Source: Flectobacillus roseus
GTDB taxonomy: Bacteria > Bacteroidota > Bacteroidia > Cytophagales > Spirosomataceae
Strand: one strand, 5' to 3'
Length of the DNA: 12,555 bases
Assembly (NCBI RefSeq): GCF_030056665.1
Contig: NZ_JASHIG010000072.1
In this document: positions 7,023 to 12,555 of the stretch, in pieces
Position numbering within the stretch: position 1 is the stretch's first letter
Layout of the letters: each line of letters opens with the position of its first letter
Translations under genes and position numbers: made by a program
The notes under the pieces: generated by a model
The model's input: only the letters and a program-made list of their open reading frames with translations
Databases searched by the model: none
What the model was told of the DNA's origin: nothing

Positions 7023-8387
7023 ATGAAATATTTTTACCTACTAACCATTTCATTCGTTTGTTTATCTAGCCAGCTTTTTGCCCAATTTCGTATTGAAGCA
7101 AAATTTAAAAACCTTCGAGACTCTGTTTGCTATTTGACTTACTATTACGAAGACGTAAACTATGTTCAAGATTCTGCGAAAGTAAATGCCAATGGAGTAG
7201 TGGTATTTCAGGCAAAACAAAACTTAGAACCTGGGCTATATAACCTAATGATTGGAGGTTGGAAAAGTATTGATATTCTGGTTGTGGAGCAGCAATTTTC
7301 GTTTGAAGCAGATGCCAAAGACCTAGTTAATACGATTAAGTTTACAGGGTCAAGAGAAAATGACTTGTTTTATAGCTACCAACAGAAAATTGTCAGAGAA
7401 GGCGCTAAAATAGCGTTGTTAGAAGCTAAAACAGATTCGGTTTCTATCAATAAAAAATATGCAATACAATATGAGTTAGAGCAGTATCGTAAAAAGTTTG
7501 TTACGGCATTTGCAGGTACATTTGCGTCAAAGCTCATCAAAGCGACCATGCCAATGGATTTGCCACAAGCACCTAAATTATCCAATGGACTAGAAGACCC
7601 GCTTTGGTCTAATAAGTTTTTCGTCAATCATTTCTTCGACAATTTTGATTTGACCGACGACCGAATGATTCGCACGCCTTATATCCATCAAAATGTGGCA
7701 AGCTATTTTGAGCCTCTTACCTTTTTGCCAATTGATTCTTTGATCATTCTATCCAATAAGATTATTGAAAAAGCTGGGCGAAATACCGCTATGCGGAAAT
7801 ATTTGATTACAAAAACAACAGGTTTTTTCGAGACAAGCAAAACCATGGGGCATGATGCAGTTTTTGTATATATGATGAAAAAGTACTATCTGCAAGAACC
7901 TCAATTATGGGATGAAAACACTATCAAATTAGTAAAAGAAAGAGTGTTTTATCTAGAAAAGCTTTTGATAGGCAGTAAAATTCCTGATGTAAAATTGACT
8001 GATTTGGCAGGCAAGGAACAGACTTTACACGCTCAAAAAGCAGATTGTACCATATTATATATTTACGCAGCTGATTGCGGTCATTGTAAGAATTTTACCC
8101 CAAAATTAGTGCAATTACATAGAAGATACGCCGATAAAGGCTTGCAGGTTTTTGCTCCAATTTTTGGTAATGATTTGGATACGTGGGGAGAATTTATCAA
8201 ACATTATCAAACCCAAGATTTTGTCAATGTGATTGATCAGACAGGGAATGTCAACTTTTTCCAAGAGTTTGATGCTCAATATACTCCAACAATTTATATT
8301 TTGGATAAAGAGAAAAGAATTGTCGGCAAAGGAAATCTAGCGATTGAAGATATGGAACAAATTGTAGTGAGATACTTAGGAAAGTGA
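7023..8387 (+). CDS. Exported thioredoxin-fold protein, DUF4369/DUF5106 type (paralogue 2)
   Basis: A 454-residue exported protein with the same layout as its upstream neighbour. Residues 1-20 are a signal peptide (cleavage LFA before Q21). The DUF4369-like part (about 22-115) ends in SRENDLFYSYQQ, the DUF5106-like region carries DNFDLTDDRMIRTPY (206-220), and the thioredoxin-like domain (about 315-454) has CGHC (C352, C355) with the cis-proline in YTPTIY (P422). Blocks such as KYYLQEPQLWD match KYYIGEPALWD of the first protein, so the two arose by duplication. The active-site dipeptide differs (GH against SH), and this copy lacks a short insertion in the C-terminal domain, which may tune redox potential or substrate choice. 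It converges on the DUF58 gene. Confidence 0.85.
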   Translation: MKYFYLLTISFVCLSSQLFAQFRIEAKFKNLRDSVCYLTYYYEDVNYVQDSAKVNANGVVVFQAKQNLEPGLYNLMIGGWKSIDILVVEQQFSFEADAKDLVNTIKFTGSRENDLFYSYQQKIVREGAKIALLEAKTDSVSINKKYAIQYELEQYRKKFVTAFAGTFASKLIKATMPMDLPQAPKLSNGLEDPLWSNKFFVNHFFDNFDLTDDRMIRTPYIHQNVASYFEPLTFLPIDSLIILSNKIIEKAGRNTAMRKYLITKTTGFFETSKTMGHDAVFVYMMKKYYLQEPQLWDENTIKLVKERVFYLEKLLIGSKIPDVKLTDLAGKEQTLHAQKADCTILYIYAADCGHCKNFTPKLVQLHRRYADKGLQVFAPIFGNDLDTWGEFIKHYQTQDFVNVIDQTGNVNFFQEFDAQYTPTIYILDKEKRIVGKGNLAIEDMEQIVVRYLGK

Positions 8388-8435
8388 ATATGAATTATAC
8401 CGAATTTTTGAATTTAGATTATTCTCCAAATTTTT

Positions 8436-8480
8436 ATCAAAAAAAGCGATCGAAAACTGTTTTCTGACCGCTTTTTTGAT
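8436..8480. terminator. Bidirectional terminator between convergent genes
   Basis: The A-rich arm ATC, seven A, GCG (8436-8448) pairs with CGC, six T, GAT (8469-8480), with one bulged A. GAAA and TTTC pair further in (8452-8455 with 8461-8464). The A-run and T-run on the two sides of the GC pairs give a U-tract on either strand, suiting the thioredoxin-fold gene (plus) and the DUF58 gene (minus). Confidence 0.7.
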
Positions 8481-8503
8481 ATTTCTATGTTATAACCAAT
8501 TAG

Positions 8504-8532
8504 GTCTAAGATGCAAAACATTGCGTCTCTAC
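8504..8532. repeat. Diverged palindromic interspersed-repeat-like element
   Basis: AGATGCAA (8509-8516), AACA, TTGCGTCT (8521-8528) form a stem with one wobble position. The right part, TTGCGTCTCTAC (8521-8532), resembles one arm of the palindromic GTAGAGACGCAA type I recall from several bacterial genomes; the left arm has drifted. This is recognition from memory, not a search result. Confidence 0.35.
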
Positions 8533-8593
8533 AGCCAGAATACAGATTGATAAAAGAATCACTCATTCACTCAATTAAGAATGATTCCTATTT

Positions 8594-9493
8594 TTACCTC
8601 ATTTTGGCTCGTTTAACCAAATAAGCTGAAAGGATTTGCTCAAAGCCCTGAGCTATATCCGCTTCAATAAAATCAATTTTATATTGCCCGCAACGAAGCT
8701 TTAAGTCATGATAAAAACTTTGTAATACTCTTTGATAATCATCTTTTACTTGTGCGGGATTCAACTTAATCTTTTCGTTTGTTTCTAAGTCAATAAACTC
8801 ATAAGGACGATCTTCAAAAGCGAAATCTGACTCGGTTTTTTTGTCCGTAACATGGAAAATCAATACCTCATGCATATTATGTTTGAGGTGTTGTAGCGCT
8901 GAAAACAGCTTTTCTGATTCGGTGATATTGTCAAACATATCACTAAACAAAATCACCAAAGAACGACGATGTATTTTCTCTGCAATTTCATGAATCACAG
9001 AGGCGACTCCTGTACTTTTTGAAGCGTCAGGTTTTTGCATCAACTCCTGTAAATCCAAAAGTATCTTGTGGATATGCGTTGGAGTTGATTTTATAGGAGT
9101 TTGAATTTCTACTTTATCCGAAAAGGTGGTTAAGCTAACAGCATCCTTTTGTTTTTGAAGCATATATGCCAGTGCCCCTGCAGCCATAATAGAAAAAGTA
9201 ATTTTGCCATAACCAGGAGCAGGATAGTACATCGAGGAAGAGGTATCTATGAGCAAATGGCAACGCAAATTGGTTTCCTCTTCATAGCGCTTGGTATAAA
9301 TACGGTCGGTTTTGGCATAAACTTTCCAGTCAATATGCCGCGTACTTTCCCCTGTGTTGTATAATCTATGTTCGGCAAATTCTACCGAAAAGCCATGAAA
9401 TGGAGACTTATGTAGACCTGTAATAAATCCCTCAACCATTTGTTTGGCCAAGAATTCAATATTTCCGTATTCTCTGATTTTCGCTAAATCCAT
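8594..9493 (-). CDS. DUF58 / VWA-like domain protein
   Basis: A 299-residue cytoplasmic protein with no signal peptide or membrane helix. The DUF58 signature spans about 34-72: GFSVEFAEHRLY, then RHIDWKVYAKTDR and KRYEEE. It is followed by a von Willebrand A-type fold with a MIDAS-like DTSSS (D83, S85, S87), and ILFSDMFDN (181-189) as a later metal-site strand. DUF58 proteins usually sit beside a MoxR-family AAA ATPase and Bat-type VWA membrane proteins, and are thought to work with them in protein maturation or stress tolerance. None of these neighbours is in the window, so this is an orphan copy or its partners lie elsewhere. It converges on the second thioredoxin-fold gene. The ATG at 9493 gives the normal family N-terminus. 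Confidence 0.9.
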   Translation of the reverse strand: MDLAKIREYGNIEFLAKQMVEGFITGLHKSPFHGFSVEFAEHRLYNTGESTRHIDWKVYAKTDRIYTKRYEEETNLRCHLLIDTSSSMYYPAPGYGKITFSIMAAGALAYMLQKQKDAVSLTTFSDKVEIQTPIKSTPTHIHKILLDLQELMQKPDASKSTGVASVIHEIAEKIHRRSLVILFSDMFDNITESEKLFSALQHLKHNMHEVLIFHVTDKKTESDFAFEDRPYEFIDLETNEKIKLNPAQVKDDYQRVLQSFYHDLKLRCGQYKIDFIEADIAQGFEQILSAYLVKRAKMR

Positions 9494-9830
9494 AATTTTG
9501 TTGTATAGAAGGCAGTAGTCTAATATTGGGCCAATTTACAAACTTTCTTGGTCTGGCATGTGTCTTTGCAAGAAAAGTCTAAAAGGCTGCATAAAAAAAG
9601 ATAAATGTTAAGAATTATCCTTCAACGCCCCAATTCTAAAAAAAGTTTAATAAAGACAAAAATCATTATCTTTAAAATTTACAATTTTTATTCTACCCAA
9701 AACTTGTAAGTCAAGATAGGTTTTATTAGTAGATTGTCGCCTCAATGCCAAGTGCTAAACGTACAAAATGCTATCGAAATTGTTTAAAAGACTGTGATAA
9801 ATGTCTGAACCTTCCTATTTTGAGTATCGA
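9494..9830. other. 337-bp spacer between rlpA-like and DUF58 genes
   Basis: AT-rich and without a supported gene. I find no strong terminator for the rlpA-like gene on the minus strand; AGAC/GTCT (9789-9792/9803-9806) is only a weak stem. A small palindrome ATTGG-G-CCAAT (9525-9535) lies about 32 nt upstream of the DUF58 start. No clear TAnnTTTG promoter for DUF58 was recognised. Confidence 0.5.
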
Positions 9831-10436
9831 CTATTTTGGCTTATTTTTTTGTTCAGCTTTTCTGTTTCTAGCTAATTTTCGTAGATAAGAGTTTACCTTC
9901 AAACGCCTTTTTTTGAGATGAGGATATTTACGTTTATGCCAATTTTTTCGCAAACGGTAGTACTTAGTATGCTGTAAAATAGGTTTTTGATAGTATTTGG
10001 ATTCTAACCTAGGAGTGGCTACTACGCGTAAAGAGTCATATGATTCGAGCATAATATCTCCATCAAAACCTACAACTTTCAGCCTTACATTAGTCAAACC
10101 ATCCTTTCTCATTTTGAGCCACTTAGCTGGGTTCTCAGTGAGGTCAATTATACGACCAGGTTTGTAAGGTCCACGATCGTTGATACGTACAATAACGAAG
10201 CGTTTGTTGGCAAGATTGGTTACTTCCAACATGGTTCCGAAGGGCAGGGTCATATGCGCTGCTGTGTATTGATTTTCTTTCAAAATCTCACCAGTAGACG
10301 TGGGCTTGTTATAAAAGCTATTGGCATAAAAAGAGGCAATTCCATACGATTCGTCGCCTAGTTTTTGTGCACTTGCAGTGGAGGCTACAGTTAGAATCAA
10401 CGAAATCTTGAGAATTCCAAAGTGTTGTTTCTTCAT
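9831..10436 (-). CDS. RlpA-like double-psi beta-barrel protein with basic C-terminal tail
   Basis: A 201-residue exported protein: signal peptide 1-23 (ending ASA before Q24), then an RlpA-type DPBB domain (about 31-123). Family hallmarks are GIASFYA (32-38), TSTGE (46-50), TAAHMTLPFGT (58-68), VTNL (72-75), RINDRGPY (84-91) and RIIDLT (95-100). E50, H61 and D87 occupy the positions expected for the lytic transglycosylase active site of RlpA enzymes that cut denuded glycan strands. It has no lipobox and no SPOR domain. Instead, residues 151-201 contain 21 Lys/Arg and a single acidic residue, an unusual tail that might bind anionic envelope polymers. The gene is divergent from the DUF3276 gene. 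Activity is inferred from homologues only. Confidence 0.85.
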   Translation of the reverse strand: MKKQHFGILKISLILTVASTASAQKLGDESYGIASFYANSFYNKPTSTGEILKENQYTAAHMTLPFGTMLEVTNLANKRFVIVRINDRGPYKPGRIIDLTENPAKWLKMRKDGLTNVRLKVVGFDGDIMLESYDSLRVVATPRLESKYYQKPILQHTKYYRLRKNWHKRKYPHLKKRRLKVNSYLRKLARNRKAEQKNKPK

Positions 10437-10508
10437 TGTAAGTGATTAGTATATACTTGATGAATGTGCGAGAAAGAGTTTGTTATTACTAGAAAAAGGC
10501 ACTATTTA

Positions 10509-10516
10509 CAAATCTA
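10509..10516 (-). promoter_or_regulatory. Candidate -7 element of the rlpA-like gene
   Basis: On the minus strand TAGATTTG (10516 down to 10509) matches TAnnTTTG exactly, 72 nt upstream of the ATG. No good TTTG is found at 19-21 bp upstream of it; only a T-run is present there. Confidence 0.35.
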
Positions 10517-10621
10517 TGCTTTTTGGAATCAAAATAAAAATATTTATTGGTTTTGTTATATTTTTATTGATAAATATTTAGTTTAAAAGTCCAAAATGCA
10601 AATTTTATTTTATTCGATTTT

Positions 10622-10652
10622 TTTGTTAGAATCAATAAAATTTTTACTTTTA
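10622..10652 (+). promoter_or_regulatory. Candidate promoter of the DUF3276 gene
   Basis: TTTG (10622-10625), a 19-bp spacer, and TACTTTTA (10645-10652; one mismatch to TAnnTTTG) fit the Bacteroidota -33/-7 promoter. The start codon is 32 nt further on. Confidence 0.5.
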
Positions 10653-10684
10653 CCAATCCATAAACCCTAAATTTTAATAGTACA

Positions 10685-11002
10685 GTGGAAGAAAGAGAAA
10701 GAGAAGAATTGTTTTCAAAACGCATTAGAGCGGGGAAAAGGACGTATTTCTTCGATGTGAAATCAACTCGCTCAAACGACTATTACATTACCATCACTGA
10801 AAGTCGTCGCTACCAAAAAGATGATGGCTTTGCTTACGAAAAACACAAGATGTTCTTGTACAAAGAGGACTTCGATAAGTTTTTGGAAGGCTTAAGAGAA
10901 GCCGTTGATCATGTGAAGCATGAACTGTTACCAGATGTAGATTTTTCACAGTTCAACCGTGAAGAAGACGAAGGTTTTGGTAGTGAACTAAAGTGGGAGT
11001 AG
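10685..11002 (+). CDS. DUF3276 / PUR-family nucleic-acid-binding protein
   Basis: A 105-residue cytoplasmic protein. Residues 9-77 carry the conserved DUF3276 core: LFSKRIRAGKRTYFFDVK, then NDYYITITESRR and EKHKMFLYKEDFDKFLEGL. This fold is a bacterial relative of the PUR repeat that binds single-stranded DNA or RNA. A short, strongly acidic tail (about 84-105) follows. The start is a GTG: the frame upstream reaches a stop at 10661 without any ATG, and the next Met (56) lies inside the core. A promoter candidate lies 32 nt upstream. The gene is divergent from rlpA. Downstream, a self-complementary non-coding stretch and then a strong terminator probably belong to its transcript. The biological targets are not known. 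Confidence 0.88.
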   Translation: MEEREREELFSKRIRAGKRTYFFDVKSTRSNDYYITITESRRYQKDDGFAYEKHKMFLYKEDFDKFLEGLREAVDHVKHELLPDVDFSQFNREEDEGFGSELKWE

Positions 11003-11019
11003 GCAGAAAATTGAATGCT

Positions 11020-11109
11020 AGGTCAAGTTTATTCTAGTGTACTCAAGCTATGATGAATCGTAAGAGAGCAGCTCTATGTAAGACGCTGTACTTGCTACAC
11101 TATTGACCT
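11020..11109 (+). ncRNA. Candidate structured RNA or 3' UTR downstream of the DUF3276 gene
   Basis: Collinear complementary blocks enclose this stretch: AGGTCAA (11020-11026) with TTGACCT (11103-11109), TAGTGTA (11035-11041) with TACACTA (11096-11102), and CAAG (11044-11047) with CTTG (11091-11094). The first two form 14 bp interrupted by one 8-nt bulge on the left side only. An alternative pairing, AGAGAGCA (11063-11070) with TGCTCTCT (11123-11130), competes for outer and inner parts. No reading frame is convincing here, and the region ends at an intrinsic terminator. It may be a processed small RNA or a regulatory 3' UTR. I do not recognise an RNA family. Confidence 0.35.
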
Positions 11110-11140
11110 TTTCTACTTAGTATGCTCTCTAAAAAGACTT

Positions 11141-11166
11141 AGCCTCTGATTTTTCAGAGGCTTTTT
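11141..11166 (+). terminator. Intrinsic terminator after the DUF3276 / RNA region
   Basis: AGCCTCTGA (11141-11149) and TCAGAGGCT (11154-11162) form a perfect 9-bp stem with a TTTT loop, followed by T to 11166. It ends plus-strand transcription 139 nt after the DUF3276 stop and insulates ychF. Confidence 0.9.
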
Positions 11167-11195
11167 GTTGTTACAGGAATATTCATGTAACTTTG
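11164..11195 (+). promoter_or_regulatory. Promoter of ychF
   Basis: TTTG (11164-11167), a 20-bp spacer and TAACTTTG (11188-11195) match the Bacteroidota -33/-7 consensus fully. The -33 element is formed by the T-run of the preceding terminator. The leader to the ATG at 11270 would be about 65-70 nt. Confidence 0.7.
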
Positions 11196-11269
11196 CACCT
11201 CCAAAATCAAAGAATTTAAAACGCCAAGATGAATTTGTTTCGCTTGGCCCTATCAATAACAAAACTTCA

Positions 11270-12376
11270 ATGGGTTTAAAATGCGGTATCGTAGGTTTGC
11301 CGAACGTCGGAAAATCTACTTTGTTTAGTGCAATTTCTTCTAATAAAGCCGAAGCGGCCAACTATCCTTTCTGTACCATCGAGCCCAACGTAGGTGTTGT
11401 GACTGTTCCAGATGAACGTCTTCAAATTCTCGAGCAATTGGTAAACCCACAACGTGTGTTGCCAACAGTAATCGAATTTGTAGATATTGCAGGTTTGGTA
11501 AAGGGTGCTTCTCAAGGTGCTGGTTTGGGTAACAAATTTTTGGCAAACATCCGTGAGGTTGATGCTATCATTCACGTAGTACGTTGTTTCAACGACGACA
11601 ATATCGTACACGTTGAGGGTCGTGTTAGCCCAGTTTCTGATAAAGAAATCATTGACCTTGAACTTCAATTGAAAGATCTTGAGTCAGTAGATAAAAAATT
11701 GCAAAAATTTGAACGTGCTGCCAAAGCTGGTGATGCCAAAGCAAGACAAATTGTTGGGGCTTTGAGCCAATACAAGTCGACTTTGGAAATGGGTAAATCA
11801 GCTAGAACGGTTCAAGATATAGACGCTGATTTGAAAGAAGAGGCTATCGGTGATTTGTTCTTGTTGACTGACAAACCTGTTATTTATGTAGCAAACGTTG
11901 ATGAGACTTCGATTCAATCTGGTACAAACGAATACGTAGAGGAATTGAAAGCAGCAGTTGCTGACGAAAATGCTCAAGTTATTGTTATTTGTGCATCAGT
12001 TGAGTCTCAAATCTCTGAAATTGAAGATTTGGACGAACGTCAAATGTTCTTGGAAGAATATGGCTTGAAAGAGTCGGGTCTTTCGCAATTGATTCGTGCT
12101 TCTTATGCTTTGTTGAACTTGATTACTTATTTCACCGCTGGTGTGAAAGAAGTTCGTGCTTGGACTATCCAAAAAGGATGGAAAGCTCCTGCTGCAGCAG
12201 GTGTAATTCACACCGACTTTGAACGTGGCTTTATTCGTGCCGAGGTAATTAAATTGACTGATTATCAGCAATATAAATCTGAAGCTGCTTGTAAAGAAGC
12301 GGGTAAAATGAGCGTAGAAGGTAAAGAATATGTAGTTGCTGATGGTGATATTATGCACTTCCGTTTCAACGTGTAG
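11270..12376 (+). CDS. ychF: Ribosome-binding ATPase/GTPase YchF (OLA1 family)
   Basis: A 368-residue cytoplasmic P-loop NTPase of the Obg/OLA1 family that binds ribosomes and prefers ATP. Seen are the P-loop GLPNVGKST (9-17), the switch region DIAGLVKGAS (72-81, with Leu where classical GTPases have Gln), a coiled-coil-like helical insert (about 130-165), NVDE (209-212) in place of the GTP-specifying NKxD, and the TGS domain (about 282-368) ending in the family's HFRFNV. The ATG at 11270 gives the standard MGLKCGIVGLPNVG start; the open frame extends upstream to a TTG at 11165, but that part overlaps terminator and promoter and is not coding. The gene has its own promoter and terminator, and codon choice suggests good expression. 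Confidence 0.97.
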   Translation: MGLKCGIVGLPNVGKSTLFSAISSNKAEAANYPFCTIEPNVGVVTVPDERLQILEQLVNPQRVLPTVIEFVDIAGLVKGASQGAGLGNKFLANIREVDAIIHVVRCFNDDNIVHVEGRVSPVSDKEIIDLELQLKDLESVDKKLQKFERAAKAGDAKARQIVGALSQYKSTLEMGKSARTVQDIDADLKEEAIGDLFLLTDKPVIYVANVDETSIQSGTNEYVEELKAAVADENAQVIVICASVESQISEIEDLDERQMFLEEYGLKESGLSQLIRASYALLNLITYFTAGVKEVRAWTIQKGWKAPAAAGVIHTDFERGFIRAEVIKLTDYQQYKSEAACKEAGKMSVEGKEYVVADGDIMHFRFNV

Positions 12377-12398
12377 TATACAACTTTGAGTTATATGC

Positions 12399-12431
12399 AA
12401 AAAGGACAGCCCTCACGAGCTGTCCTTTTTT
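12399..12431. terminator. Bidirectional terminator after ychF
   Basis: Five A plus GGACAGC (12399-12410) pair perfectly over 12 bp with GCTGTCC plus five T (12419-12430), with an 8-nt loop and T to 12431. It lies 22 nt after the ychF stop and 10 nt after the stop of the minus-strand gene at the right edge, and has a U-tract on either strand. Confidence 0.92.
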
Positions 12432-12441
12432 ATTAGTGAAG

Positions 12442-12555
12442 TCATCTTGACTTTTTGATTTTCTTCAATGCGATGATAATAAATGCTATAAAGTTAAAAC
12501 CTATCCAACTTGAAAGCGTTGTATCGAATCGATTTAACAAGGACCTGTAACTATC
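12442..12555 (-). CDS. C-terminal end of an unidentified membrane protein (cut by window edge)
   Basis: The minus-strand frame is open from the right edge for 37 codons to a TGA at 12442-12444; the other two minus frames are stopped almost at once near the edge. The translated end has one likely transmembrane helix (SSWIGFNFIAFIIIAL) followed by a positively charged tail (KKIKKSR), typical of a membrane-protein C-terminus facing the cytoplasm. The adjacent terminator (12399-12431) serves this strand too, which supports a real gene end. The family cannot be recognised from this fragment. Confidence 0.55.
   Translation of the reverse strand, partial: DSYRSLLNRFDTTLSSWIGFNFIAFIIIALKKIKKSR

Noticed and set aside
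11020..11109. tRNA or tmRNA as explanation of the folded region
   Set aside because: No T-loop consensus, no acceptor stem with CCA context and no cloverleaf arrangement could be found.
11165..11269. Upstream TTG start of the ychF frame adding 35 residues
   Set aside because: It overlaps the terminator T-run and the promoter, and YchF proteins start at MGxKCGIVGLPNVG.

Overview
The window looks like an ordinary chromosomal segment of a Bacteroidota bacterium, probably of the order Cytophagales. The reasons are its low GC content, intergenic promoter-like elements of the Bacteroidota type (TTTG, about 20 bp, TAnnTTTG), starts without clear Shine-Dalgarno sequences, and lineage-typical families: a DUF5723 outer-membrane protein, a DUF3276 (PUR-like) protein, and DUF4369/DUF5106-type thioredoxin-fold proteins. 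Genus cannot be fixed from the sequence. I see no phage, plasmid, IS element, CRISPR array, rRNA or tRNA.

Layout. Positions 20-104 hold a long hairpin and a small palindrome. On the minus strand follow a DUF5723 barrel-type protein (859-2418) and, 18 bp downstream of it, a PhyH-type Fe(II) dioxygenase (133-840). A 680-bp AT-rich divergent region separates them from pfkA (3099-4070, plus) and carries two adjacent LacI-type palindromes. A hairpin-rich convergent gap lies between pfkA and a DUF218/ElyC-like membrane protein (4251-5027, minus). Two paralogous exported thioredoxin-fold proteins follow (5484-6929 and 7023-8387, plus), with a terminator between them. A bidirectional terminator (8436-8480) and a diverged palindromic repeat precede an orphan DUF58/VWA protein (8594-9493, minus) and an RlpA-like DPBB protein (9831-10436, minus). 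Divergent from rlpA is a DUF3276 gene with a GTG start (10685-11002), then a self-complementary non-coding stretch (11020-11109), a strong terminator, and ychF (11270-12376). ychF converges through a shared terminator on the C-terminal end of a membrane protein that runs off the right edge.

Functional picture. The genes are mostly single transcription units: central metabolism (pfkA), translation-linked GTPase (ychF), nucleic-acid binding (DUF3276), and envelope functions (DUF5723, DUF218, RlpA-like, thioredoxin-fold pair). I do not see a clear multi-gene defence or biosynthetic system. The observations most worth testing are the structured RNA candidate between the DUF3276 gene and ychF, the twin palindromes upstream of pfkA, the Asn in place of the Mg-binding Asp in PfkA, and the basic tail of the RlpA-like protein.
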